Shown here: in pieces, positions 1-6,754 of the stretch
Position numbering within the stretch: the first letter of the stretch is position 1
How the letters are laid out: each line of letters starts with the position of its first letter
Source of the DNA: JARIHD01 sp036392795
Lineage (GTDB): Bacteria > Patescibacteriota > Saccharimonadia > Saccharimonadales > UBA4665
Assembly (NCBI GenBank): GCA_036392795.1
Contig: DASVXH010000072.1
Location: forward strand, 1-22,886
DNA: 22,886 nt
Reading direction: 5' to 3'
Translations under genes and position numbers: made by a program
The notes under the pieces: model-generated
The model's input: the letters and a program-made list of their open reading frames with translations, nothing else
What the model was told of the DNA's origin: nothing
Databases searched by the model: none

Positions 1-560
1 TAAACAAAGTCAGGGTCAACGAGCGTTCCGTCAGACTTCATGGCCTTTGGACGCACATAAAAGGCGGTCTTAAGCGGATCATCGCCCGAAGGGTTGCGTA
101 GGTTAGTTTTAACCGCAACTATGCCGAGTTTGGTCCAGTAACATTCAGGGTTGCGCTCTTTCGGCAAGGGTTCACCATCCTCGGTATAGAATTGCAGCTT
201 GCCGGTCATAGGTGAGGTTACTGTTTCTAGATTAAAAGCCGTCCGCTTGGTGTGCAGCGGGGTATAGTCGTGACGATTAAAGACCGACGGGCCATCGACC
301 AACGGATTTTTAACCAGACGATTACCGTCCGACACAAAGCCTTTGCATACCCACTCTTCCTTGAGTCCGCCCACGATTGGAGGCTTTTCAGGCACAGGTG
401 GTTCGCCAATTTTTTCCAGTTGTATGCCTGGTACGGAGTTCCCTTGACCGGGAGTCTGAGCGTTGCCGCCGCAGCCGGCCACGGCAAAAGCCATCACCAC
501 GGCAGCAGTTTTGCGTCCAAAATGCAAACCACGCCTAACAGGTTTCTCGTGCCTCTTCAT
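1..560 (-). CDS. Putative lipoprotein, C-terminus cut by window edge
   Basis: The frame is open from an ATG at 560 to the left edge of the window, giving at least 186 residues with no stop. The N-terminus is a lipoprotein signal: a basic n-region with several Lys/Arg, a hydrophobic stretch TAAVVMAFAVA and a lipobox AVAGC with the lipidated Cys at residue 30. After it comes a Pro/Gly/Gln-rich linker, then a globular part with Cys in EWVCKGF and NPECYW that could form a disulfide outside the membrane. I do not recognise the family and assign no function beyond a probable surface-anchored lipoprotein. It lies 8 nt downstream of mutM on the same strand. It has its own consensus promoter (TTGCCA, 17 nt, TATAAT) inside the end of mutM, 7 nt before the ATG, and no Shine-Dalgarno. 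The signal peptide supports this start. Confidence 0.8.
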   Translation of the reverse strand, partial: MKRHEKPVRRGLHFGRKTAAVVMAFAVAGCGGNAQTPGQGNSVPGIQLEKIGEPPVPEKPPIVGGLKEEWVCKGFVSDGNRLVKNPLVDGPSVFNRHDYTPLHTKRTAFNLETVTSPMTGKLQFYTEDGEPLPKERNPECYWTKLGIVAVKTNLRNPSGDDPLKTAFYVRPKAMKSDGTLVDPDFV

Positions 561-567
561 AGGTGTT

Positions 568-596
568 ATTATAGCATGGATTGGTTATTCTGGCAA
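568..596 (-). promoter_or_regulatory. Consensus sigma-70 promoter of the lipoprotein gene, embedded in the mutM 3' end
   Basis: On the minus strand the -35 TTGCCA (591-596) is separated by exactly 17 nt from a perfect -10 TATAAT (568-573), and the ATG at 560 follows after 7 nt. The TAA stop codon of mutM (569-571) lies inside the -10 hexamer. The predicted transcript would start at or within a base or two of the ATG, so it would be leaderless. Confidence 0.75.
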
Positions 597-1441
597 TTAG
601 GACAGGTGTGCGTCCCTCGACCAGCGACGCGTGTTTTTATAATAGTCGTGCCACAGCGCGGACAGGGCTTACCTTCTCGCCGAAAAACATTGGCGAATGT
701 GAGATAACTACCCCGCCTTCCACCGGCATCGACATAATTGCGGTCAGTAGATCCGCCCTTGGCTATACTGAGAGTCAGTACGTCACGTAGAGACTGGTAT
801 AGCCGCACCAGCCGTGCACGCGGTATGTCAGCCACTCGTGTTTCCGGATGAATTTTGGCACCCCACAGACTCTCATCGGCATAAATATTGCCGATCCCGG
901 CCACTACTGTTTGGTCCAATAAAACGGCTTTTATGCCACTCTTCGCGCGCCGCATAAGGCGTTCGATCCATTGTTCGACAGTAAAATCTGCTGCTAGCGG
1001 CTCTGGACCAACCTTTTGAAAAAAATCCAATTCCATTATTTCCACAGTGGGCATTAGTCGAACCCAGCCAAACTTACGCTGATCATTAAAAAATAGCCGC
1101 GATTGATCACTAAAGCCAAAAATGACGCGGGTTGATTTATCCGGCAGCTCGCCTACCAGACTGTCATTTGGGTGACCGGCGCCAAACCGCTGCTTTTCAT
1201 CCCGATATACCAATTGGCCCGTCATTTTTAGGTGGATAATTAGACTGTAGCCACTATCCAGATCAATTAATAACACCTTTGCCCGACGGCGCACGGCAAT
1301 CACGGTAGCGCCAATCAAAAAGGCCTCTACATCTGCTGGAGCATTAGGGAAACCCTTGGGCCAGTCGGAAGCAAAACGCTTACCCACGATCAGACGATCC
1401 AGGCCAATCCGTACGGTTTCGACTTCCGGAAGTTCAGGCAT
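569..1441 (-). CDS. mutM: Formamidopyrimidine-DNA glycosylase (Fpg/MutM)
   Basis: This is a bifunctional base-excision repair enzyme that removes 8-oxoguanine and ring-opened purines and nicks the abasic site. The length, 290 aa, is typical. The mature N-terminus PELPEVE supplies the catalytic N-terminal proline and Glu3 (Met-numbered). The conserved Lys is in HLKMTGQL. The helix-two-turn-helix signature is VAGIGNIYADE. The C-terminal zinc finger has Cys260, Cys263, Cys280 and Cys283, with the DNA-binding loop GRGTHTCPNC. The start at 1441 is fixed because Pro must follow Met. There is no Shine-Dalgarno. A TACAAT hexamer (1452-1457) lies 10 nt upstream of the ATG, so the message is probably leaderless or nearly so. 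It is divergent from the small DciA-like gene. Identification is secure. Confidence 0.97.
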   Translation of the reverse strand: MPELPEVETVRIGLDRLIVGKRFASDWPKGFPNAPADVEAFLIGATVIAVRRRAKVLLIDLDSGYSLIIHLKMTGQLVYRDEKQRFGAGHPNDSLVGELPDKSTRVIFGFSDQSRLFFNDQRKFGWVRLMPTVEIMELDFFQKVGPEPLAADFTVEQWIERLMRRAKSGIKAVLLDQTVVAGIGNIYADESLWGAKIHPETRVADIPRARLVRLYQSLRDVLTLSIAKGGSTDRNYVDAGGRRGSYLTFANVFRREGKPCPRCGTTIIKTRVAGRGTHTCPNCQNNQSML

Positions 1442-1468
1442 ACTATATGCTATTGTATCGCACCAGCG

Positions 1469-1497
1469 TTGTTTAATTGAGGAGGGTGGGATATAGT
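1469..1497 (+). promoter_or_regulatory. Promoter of the DciA-like gene
   Basis: The -35 TTGTTT (1469-1474), a 17-nt spacer and the -10 TATAGT (1492-1497) are followed by 9 nt and the ATG at 1507. The spacer happens to contain AGGAGG (1480-1485), but at 21 nt from the ATG and upstream of the -10 it would not be in the mRNA if this promoter is used. The divergent mutM -10 (1452-1457) lies just upstream, so two promoters share about 65 bp. Confidence 0.6.
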
Positions 1498-1506
1498 CGG
1501 ATCAGT

Positions 1507-1743
1507 ATGGACAGTTTGCAGGATATTATGGCTAAATTTGGCAGACCAGAGCAGCCGGAGCTGGTGGCAATCAAGCGCTATATCGACGATCATTATAAAA
1601 CACCGGTCAGCACGGCAATTAATGGCGAAAGCATCATTATAAGTGTGCCGAGCGCTGCACTCGCCAACACCCTCCGCCTGCAAACTTCCAAGATTCAGGC
1701 AGCATGCAATACCACGAAACGACTCGTATTTAGAATCGGTTAA
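1507..1743 (+). CDS. Short DUF721/DciA-like protein
   Basis: The 78-aa protein resembles the C-terminal core of DUF721 proteins (DciA, the loader of the replicative helicase DnaB in most bacteria). After an N-terminal helix with KRYIDDHYK comes the strand-helix unit ESIIISVPSAALANTLRL, then a basic helix and a closing RLVFRIG, which matches the usual FR(I/V)G-type ending. It is much shorter than typical DciA and has little of the N-terminal or disordered extension. The family call is from pattern recognition and is moderately certain; helicase loading is inference. A TTG at 1477 in the same frame would lengthen it by 10 residues, but ATG 1507 is preferred because a TTGTTT-17-TATAGT promoter places transcription start almost on it. 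It is divergent from mutM. Confidence 0.6.
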   Translation: MDSLQDIMAKFGRPEQPELVAIKRYIDDHYKTPVSTAINGESIIISVPSAALANTLRLQTSKIQAACNTTKRLVFRIG

Positions 1744-1768
1744 AACTGAGCGGCGGATACTGAAAAGA

Positions 1769-2332
1769 CTAGTTACTTAGGCGAAGACGACCGGTCAATT
1801 TAGAGAAATCGGCATTAGGCACCTGACGGTTGAACAGCTGACGTACGCTTGGAGCATTGCCCTTGAAAGTGCCGCCACCACAGGTGGTAGTCCAGAAACG
1901 CTGCTTGCGCGATGCATTATCTAGAATTTCAAAGATTACGCGACTGCCGTTGGGACAAACGCCACGTTCATCTTTGTTTTGAGATTTAGAATTGCCCTTC
2001 GCAAAACCAGCCAGGTCGATAGCGCGCAGGAAATTGGCGTAGCCCTCTTGGTTGTTGTCGAAAGTTTTACTTTCCAGAGGAAGATTCTGGTAACCCTGAA
2101 GTGTTTCGATCTCGGTGGCGTCCTTGCCGACAGTAATGCGATAGGAGCGGTGCTCTTGATCTGAAATGATCGAGCCGTCTACGGTCATGCGCACCAGGGT
2201 GCTCGTGTTGGCATAGTCAACAAGCGGTTTTGGAATTTCATCCGTTTTTTTGCCACTAAAACCCCGTAGTATCAAAATAAATACCAGAATAATGAGTCCA
2301 ATACTAACCAAAAATCCTAAGAAATATTTCAT
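1769..2332 (-). CDS. Membrane-anchored protein of unknown function
   Basis: The 187-aa protein starts with a long hydrophobic segment (about residues 3-24, FLGFLVSIGLIILVFILIL) followed by basic residues RGFSGKK. This looks like an uncleaved N-terminal anchor; the remainder is a soluble domain probably on the outer face. The soluble part contains two Cys (RGVCPNG and TTTCGGG) that could pair. I do not recognise the family. A Shine-Dalgarno GAGGAG lies about 10 nt before the ATG. A promoter TTGAAA-17-TATTGT (2372-2400) sits further upstream, giving a normal leader of about 30 nt. The upstream APH-type gene ends about 80 nt away on the same strand, but the separate promoter suggests independent transcription. 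Confidence 0.75.
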   Translation of the reverse strand: MKYFLGFLVSIGLIILVFILILRGFSGKKTDEIPKPLVDYANTSTLVRMTVDGSIISDQEHRSYRITVGKDATEIETLQGYQNLPLESKTFDNNQEGYANFLRAIDLAGFAKGNSKSQNKDERGVCPNGSRVIFEILDNASRKQRFWTTTCGGGTFKGNAPSVRQLFNRQVPNADFSKLTGRLRLSN

Positions 2333-2371
2333 AATTACTATTCTCCTCGCCTCTAATGCAGGATAAACATA

Positions 2372-2400
2372 ACAATATCACATTTGATACGCTTTTTCAA
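2372..2400 (-). promoter_or_regulatory. Promoter of the membrane-anchored orphan at 2332
   Basis: On the minus strand the -35 TTGAAA (2395-2400), a 17-nt spacer and the -10 TATTGT (2372-2377) precede a leader with a GAGGAG Shine-Dalgarno. This is one of the few conventional promoter-leader-SD arrangements in the window. A 12-bp perfect palindrome (2408-2419) lies 7 bp upstream of the -35. Confidence 0.6.
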
Positions 2401-2407
2401 TGATTTA

Positions 2408-2419
2408 TGTAAATTTACA
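2408..2419. repeat. 12-bp perfect palindrome TGTAAATTTACA
   Basis: The inverted repeat TGTAAATTTACA overlaps the stop codon of the APH-type gene (2415-2417) and lies 7 bp upstream of the -35 of the next gene. Its size and symmetry resemble a dimeric-regulator half-site pair. It is AT-rich and could be chance; no second copy was noticed. Confidence 0.3.
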
Positions 2420-3332
2420 GAGGAAATCCAGGTATCCAGTTGCGTAGGTTTTCGTGTGCCTGGTTGAATAGGGTTGAGTCCGTGTCCTGGCGCGAAAGCC
2501 GATCCGTAAATCGGGCAAGATCATGTATTACTGCCCAGATACGAATGTGGTCGTACTGGATAGTCGCGCCGCTAAGCGACTCATAGCGGTCAACCGCTGC
2601 CTTTAGTACGATTTCGCCGCAGCCGTAGAGTTTGCGCAGCTCGGATTCGATACTGCCCGTGTTAGTGTCACCAAAGTCCAAAATACCGCTGAGCCCCGCA
2701 CCAACAAACAACATATTATTGGGGTTTAGGTCATCGTGAATCGTAAATGTCTGCTGTTCACCGCCAACAAACTGTTTCCAGGTTTCAAAATATTCCTTGA
2801 CAATGGGGGCCAATTTGTCGTTTGGCAGCGGCTGCTGGGCAAAGAGACGATTAAAATACTGCGGCCAGGGCTCTTCACCCAAATCCACATTTGCTTCGGA
2901 ACGCAAACGGCGCACTTCTAGTCCACTGATAGCCTGGTTCATTTGAAACATAAAATCGGCTAGCTGAGTACCCACCTTTGCCTGCTCCGCCTCGTTCAGT
3001 TGCTGAATTTCGGACGGCGACAAATGATTGCCCTCGATATATTTAGTCACAATGTAGAGAGGTCGAGTGTGAACTTCCAGGAGTTCGGGAATGGGTAGTG
3101 CGGTTATTTTGCCCTTTATTTTTTGCAATAGAGCGGTCTCGAAGACAAGGCGCCGCGCCGCTTTTTCGTCACGCGGGAAACGAAAAACAAACCGACGGTT
3201 AGCCATAGCCACAATATTATCGGTGCCGTGTTCGACATAGGTCAGTTCGTGGAGTTCCTTGGTGTACGTCAGGGCCGCGGTTTCGACCACTCGAACAAAA
3301 TTAATATCTTCGATACTCCTAAACAGATTCAT
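2415..3332 (-). CDS. Aminoglycoside phosphotransferase (APH)-family kinase
   Basis: The 305-aa protein has a protein-kinase-like fold. The catalytic loop HDDLNPNN (about residues 199-206) contains the Brenner-type motif with the catalytic Asp. The metal-binding Asp is in ILDFGDT (about residue 219). Upstream, TKYIEGNHL matches the hinge region of the family. This superfamily phosphorylates small molecules (aminoglycosides, choline, homoserine, sugars and others). The substrate cannot be told from sequence, and antibiotic resistance should not be assumed. ATG 3332 is chosen over an in-frame TTG at 3335 because a perfect TATAAT (3341-3346) lies 8 nt upstream and there is no Shine-Dalgarno, which suggests a leaderless mRNA. 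It is divergent from the ABC exporter operon. Confidence 0.88.
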   Translation of the reverse strand: MNLFRSIEDINFVRVVETAALTYTKELHELTYVEHGTDNIVAMANRRFVFRFPRDEKAARRLVFETALLQKIKGKITALPIPELLEVHTRPLYIVTKYIEGNHLSPSEIQQLNEAEQAKVGTQLADFMFQMNQAISGLEVRRLRSEANVDLGEEPWPQYFNRLFAQQPLPNDKLAPIVKEYFETWKQFVGGEQQTFTIHDDLNPNNMLFVGAGLSGILDFGDTNTGSIESELRKLYGCGEIVLKAAVDRYESLSGATIQYDHIRIWAVIHDLARFTDRLSRQDTDSTLFNQAHENLRNWIPGFPL

Positions 3333-3340
3333 CAAACCGT

Positions 3341-3369
3341 ATTATACGGAACAACGACGCAAAACTTAA
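3341..3369 (-). promoter_or_regulatory. Promoter of the APH-family gene
   Basis: On the minus strand TTAAGT (3364-3369), a 17-nt spacer and a perfect TATAAT (3341-3346) are followed by 8 nt and the ATG at 3332. No ribosome binding site fits in the remaining sequence. Confidence 0.65.
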
Positions 3370-3401
3370 GCGTTTTTGCATACACCACCCTTGTGCAATC
3401 T

Positions 3402-3435
3402 GGTACAATACAAAGTAAAGTAAAAAGCAGGAGAG
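3402..3435 (+). promoter_or_regulatory. Extended -10 promoter and ribosome binding site of the ABC operon
   Basis: TG-G-TACAAT (3402-3409) forms an extended -10 element; no good -35 is present at 16-18 nt. A leader of about 20-25 nt carries AGGAGAG (3429-3435), well spaced before the ATG at 3439. This is a conventional SD-led start, unlike the divergent APH gene. Confidence 0.55.
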
Positions 3436-3438
3436 TTC

Positions 3439-4428
3439 ATGGCGGACCGTTCGTATGCGATTGTGGCCAAAGATTTGCGCAAGTCGTATGGCAAAGTTGA
3501 AGTATTAAAAGGTGTGAACCTAAAGGTGGAGCGTGGCACCATGCTGGCGCTACTAGGACCGAATGGCGCCGGAAAAACGACAACCGTCCGCATTTTGAGT
3601 ACCCTTTTGAAATATGACGCTGGTACCGTTACCGTTGACGGACACGATGTAAACAGTGAAGCAGATCAAGTGCGTAGTGTAATCGGTCTGACGGGCCAGT
3701 ACGCCGCTGTCGATGAGCTGCTGACCGGCTACGAAAATCTGGTTATGATGGGTCGCCTGTATCACCTAAACAAAGAGGCCTCCAAAAGCCGGGCCGATGA
3801 GCTGCTGGAACAATTTGACCTAGTAAAAGCCGGCAATCGCGTGGTTAAAACCTACTCCGGCGGTATGCGCCGCCGACTGGACTTAGCCGTCAGCTTGATT
3901 GCAACGCCGCCGATCATCTTTTTGGACGAGCCAACCACCGGTCTGGACCCCCGTTCCCGTCTAGCCATGTGGGACATTATCAAGCGCCTGATGGCGGCGG
4001 GTGCAACTATTTTACTCACCACTCAATATCTGGAAGAAGCCGATCAGCTGGCGGATAAGATTGCCGTTGTTGACGGTGGTAAGATAATCGCCGAGGGTAC
4101 CGCTGACGAATTGAAGCAACGTGTTGGCAAAGAACGATTGGAACTGGTTTTGGTCCGCGAAAAAGATTTCGACAAGGCAAAGAAAATTATCGACGGCGAA
4201 GGGATGAAATTTGATGCCAGCAAGCGTTCTATCAGCGTTGCTCTGGACGGCGGCGCAAAACACCTGACCGAAATTTTGGCCGACCTGGATAGGGCAAGCG
4301 TGGCCGTGGAGACGCTTTCATTACATAAACCAACACTGGACGACGTATTCCTAAGCCTGACTGGTCGTCAAACCGGTCCCGAAGCGGCCGAAGATGAAGA
4401 AGAAAACCAAAAGGAGGGTAAAAAGTAA
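3439..4428 (+). CDS. ABC exporter ATP-binding protein, DrrA type
   Basis: This is the cytoplasmic ATPase subunit of an ABC-2-type exporter, 329 aa. Walker A GPNGAGKTT spans residues 40-48. The Q-loop Gln is at about 87 (LTGQYAAVD), the signature YSGGMRRRLDLA at 139-150, and Walker B IIFLDEPTTGLD at 159-170. The switch His is replaced in position by Gln in LLTTQYLEEAD, as is usual in the DrrA branch. The C-terminal ~100 residues match the extra DrrA domain. The DrrA/DrrB group exports hydrophobic compounds such as daunorubicin in actinomycetes, but the substrate here is unknown. It has a good Shine-Dalgarno. Its TAA stop overlaps the ATG of the permease by one base (TAATG), so the two are probably translationally coupled. 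Confidence 0.95.
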   Translation: MADRSYAIVAKDLRKSYGKVEVLKGVNLKVERGTMLALLGPNGAGKTTTVRILSTLLKYDAGTVTVDGHDVNSEADQVRSVIGLTGQYAAVDELLTGYENLVMMGRLYHLNKEASKSRADELLEQFDLVKAGNRVVKTYSGGMRRRLDLAVSLIATPPIIFLDEPTTGLDPRSRLAMWDIIKRLMAAGATILLTTQYLEEADQLADKIAVVDGGKIIAEGTADELKQRVGKERLELVLVREKDFDKAKKIIDGEGMKFDASKRSISVALDGGAKHLTEILADLDRASVAVETLSLHKPTLDDVFLSLTGRQTGPEAAEDEEENQKEGKK

Positions 4429-5246
4429 TGGCCGATGTAGCTTTTGAAGCAGGCAGCATTAAACCCGAAAAGCGTTCACGACTTTTTTGGGCAGCAAGCG
4501 ACTCGACAATCTTGATTGGTCGCAGTTTGCGCCACATTTTTCGCAGCATGGACCAATTACTGGCCGTCGTGTTTCAGCCAATTATGTTTATGCTGTTATT
4601 CCGTTACGTATTTGGTGGCGCAATCGAAACCCAAGGGTCCAGCTACGTTAACTTCCTGGTGCCCGGTATCTTGATTCAAACGGCGGCGTTTGGCGCCACA
4701 ACTACGGCCATCGGTGTCTGCAATGACTTGCAGCGCGGTATCATCGACCGTTTTAAATCCCTGCCTATGCTAAGTTCTGCCGTTTTAACCGGCCATGTTG
4801 TGGCCGATTTAGCCCGTAACACCGTATCGTCAATTGTGATGATCGGTGTCGGTTTGATCGTCGGCTTTAGACCGACTGCCGGCATTGCTGAATGGCTTGC
4901 CGCATTTGGCGTACTACTACTCTTTACTCTGGCTTTTTCGTGGCTGTCTGCGATCTTGGGAATGGTAGCCAAGACCATCGAAGGTGTACAGTGGTTTAGC
5001 TTTGTACTGATTTTCCCGCTCACCTTTGCTTCCAGCGCCTTTGTTCAGCCACAAACTATGCCCGCTGCACTGGAAGCTTTTGCGCGCAACCAGCCCATTA
5101 GTCACATCATCGAGTCCTTGCGTGCCTTGCTAATCGGTACCCCGATGGGCGACCACCTGGTAATGTCAGTTGTTTGGTGCGTTGGCCTACTAGTCGTATC
5201 AATACCATTGGCCGGCTGGCTCTTCCGCCGCCACACCTCGAAATAA
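4428..5246 (+). CDS. ABC-2 type exporter permease, DrrB type
   Basis: The 272-aa integral membrane protein has an N-terminal cytoplasmic part and about six hydrophobic segments. The characteristic DrrB/ABC-2 start to the membrane domain, RHIFRSMDQLLAVVFQPIMF, is followed by MLLFRYVFGGAI. An EAFARNQPISHIIESLRALL segment near the C-terminus is typical of the family (NPxxxxxEALR-like). It forms the transport channel with the ATPase encoded immediately upstream. The start at 4428 overlaps the ATPase stop as TAATG, and GGAGGG lies about 10 nt upstream. Substrate not determinable. Confidence 0.93.
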   Translation: MADVAFEAGSIKPEKRSRLFWAASDSTILIGRSLRHIFRSMDQLLAVVFQPIMFMLLFRYVFGGAIETQGSSYVNFLVPGILIQTAAFGATTTAIGVCNDLQRGIIDRFKSLPMLSSAVLTGHVVADLARNTVSSIVMIGVGLIVGFRPTAGIAEWLAAFGVLLLFTLAFSWLSAILGMVAKTIEGVQWFSFVLIFPLTFASSAFVQPQTMPAALEAFARNQPISHIIESLRALLIGTPMGDHLVMSVVWCVGLLVVSIPLAGWLFRRHTSK

Positions 5247-5266
5247 TCCTCCTTAGGAATTTTCGC

Positions 5267-6046
5267 ATGAAAGTGATGGCACTTGGTGCAACCCACCCTG
5301 ATGAAAAAGAAGCCGCCACGGTCGTAGAATCGCTCATTCAGAAGCCGATTAAAAACGTCGTGGGACTATTGGTCAATCTTCAGGGTATTCAGGAAAACAA
5401 GAGATTTATCGACGTTAATATGGCATATGCATATCCAGGTGATCTCGCTTCCAAAAATTACGAGGAGCGCCGGGCTGTAGAGGTGTTAGGCGAGATAGCA
5501 GCGTATGCTCCGGATATACTAGTCGATCTTCACAACCCAGGGGAAAGTGAGGAAAGATTTGCTACAGTGTCTCCTACCAGAGGTATCAGCCCGACCCATC
5601 TTGGGATGCTCGGCGAGTTTGGCATTAAAAACATACTCCTGGACGACAGTGGAGTTATTGTCCATGTCCCTAATGGGGTGGCGATTGAGATTCCAAAAGA
5701 AGAGATTCGTACTAATGGCGTCGAGTTTGTGCGCCAATTCATCTCTGACCTTGCAAATCGTTCAGCCCTCCCGGTCGCTGACGTGACGGATTTTAACTGG
5801 TTTGCTTATCCCAAAACCCTCAGTTGCGGGCTACATCAGGCCGACATTCATCCGAATGAACTATCCCCTGCGGATTGGGATAATTTTAGACAATTCCAGC
5901 TGGTGCCAAAAATAATTCAAGATAAGTTGGGACACGTCGAATCCCTGTATCTTGGGTGCGGCATGAAAACACCCAATCAGGAAGGCTACTGGGGCGAGCT
6001 ACTGGTAAAAATCGACGCACCAAACGACAGTCGCTGGCCAAAGTAG
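5267..6046 (+). CDS. Aspartoacylase/succinylglutamate desuccinylase-like (M14 family) protein
   Basis: The 259-aa protein resembles zinc carboxypeptidase-fold amidohydrolases (AspA/AstE). The first two zinc ligands fit GATHPDE (His10, Glu13) and the third VDLHNPG (His89); the family motif is DLHN. Between them, ENKRFIDVNMAYAYP corresponds to the substrate-binding R-x-I-D-x-N-R segment. Arg46 and Asn51 are retained, but the second Arg is Met52. YEERRAVEV also matches. The substrate is therefore uncertain and may differ from N-acyl amino acids. ATG 5267 is preferred over an upstream in-frame start at 5174, which would overlap the permease by about 70 nt: TTAGGA lies 9 nt before it and the motif-bearing strand begins there. 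It is 20 nt after the permease, likely same operon. Four of about ten Arg codons are AGA, unlike the neighbouring ABC genes. Confidence 0.78.
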   Translation: MKVMALGATHPDEKEAATVVESLIQKPIKNVVGLLVNLQGIQENKRFIDVNMAYAYPGDLASKNYEERRAVEVLGEIAAYAPDILVDLHNPGESEERFATVSPTRGISPTHLGMLGEFGIKNILLDDSGVIVHVPNGVAIEIPKEEIRTNGVEFVRQFISDLANRSALPVADVTDFNWFAYPKTLSCGLHQADIHPNELSPADWDNFRQFQLVPKIIQDKLGHVESLYLGCGMKTPNQEGYWGELLVKIDAPNDSRWPK

Positions 6047-6068
6047 CTACTACCCACTTTCGCTTACA

Positions 6069-6635
6069 CTATAGCCAGGCCTGAAAGGCTTCGAATAACT
6101 GCGGGTAGTAGTCGTTGGCTCGCGGAAAATAGTTTTTCTTCGTTTCTTCATTGCCGACGTCGGCCATGAGTTTCATCATAGGCACCCACGCTAGCTGACT
6201 GATTTTTTCTTTGTCGAATGTCAAAGCGTTAATGTCGGCGTCATCGCGCAGCAAATAAACGTGGCCAAATACTTTGTGTAGCATGCCATTAGGCATAGGG
6301 TTGGCGCTTTGGATATTAAATAGATGACGCAAACTTTCTGCGGCGGTATTAATTCCCAGTTCGGTTTGCAAGGTTCGCAGCGCGGCAAGCACCGGCACCT
6401 CACCAGGGCGCAAATGCGTACCGGTCGTAACGTCCCACACATTTGGCGACAACTCTACTCCGGGAGCGCGCAGCTGCATTAAAATCTCCTGCCGGCTGTT
6501 TATAACCCAGACGTTAACAACTTCGTGCCACAGCTGGCCCTTATGCACCACGGACTTGTCCAGCAGCTCCCCCGTTTTATGACCGTTTTCATCAAGAACT
6601 TCGTACTGCTGCTCGGGAGTGGTTTGTGGATTCAT
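6069..6635 (-). CDS. Nudix hydrolase-like protein with a reduced Nudix box
   Basis: The 188-aa protein has the architecture of the IDI/YfcD-like Nudix branch: YEVLDENGHKTGELLDKSVVH, then LWHEVVNVWVINSRQEILMQ, then WDVTTGTHLRPGE and the box helix AALRTLQTELGI. Compared with the consensus G-x5-E-x7-R-E-U-x-E-E-x-G, the helix reads R-T-L-Q-T-E-L-G. Two of the three helix glutamates are Thr and only the last remains. IPP isomerase also keeps a reduced box, but its catalytic Cys (in SVCGHP) is absent here (TTGTHL). The activity is therefore open: a Nudix hydrolase with altered metal binding or a non-catalytic member. Start 6635 is chosen over an upstream start at 6668 because a TATGAT hexamer (6642-6647) lies 6 nt before it. 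It converges with the M14-like gene (22-nt gap). Confidence 0.82.
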   Translation of the reverse strand: MNPQTTPEQQYEVLDENGHKTGELLDKSVVHKGQLWHEVVNVWVINSRQEILMQLRAPGVELSPNVWDVTTGTHLRPGEVPVLAALRTLQTELGINTAAESLRHLFNIQSANPMPNGMLHKVFGHVYLLRDDADINALTFDKEKISQLAWVPMMKLMADVGNEETKKNYFPRANDYYPQLFEAFQAWL

Positions 6636-6754
6636 ATGTTCATCATACACCCTGAGCATGGGACACAAGCGTGAACTTACTTACATTAAGTCTTGGGCTT
6701 GGTATACAAATATTCAGCCCTATCAAGCTGGACTATACGACGATCCGTCAGCAT

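Noticed and set aside
252..707. Plus-strand open frame of 151 codons
   Set aside because: It runs antisense to the lipoprotein and the end of mutM, both of which have strong coding evidence. It has no recognisable domain or start signals.
1480..1485. AGGAGG as ribosome binding site for the DciA-like gene
   Set aside because: It is 21 nt from the ATG and only 0 nt from the first GTG in frame, and it lies between the -35 and -10 of the likely promoter, so it would not be transcribed from there.
2415..3332. Antibiotic-resistance gene
   Set aside because: The APH superfamily fold is clear, but its members phosphorylate many metabolites. Nothing in the sequence or neighbourhood indicates an aminoglycoside substrate.
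5174..5266. Earlier start for the M14-like protein overlapping the permease
   Set aside because: It would add 31 residues read out of frame through the permease 3' end. ATG 5267 has a TTAGGA ribosome binding site and begins right at the first conserved strand.
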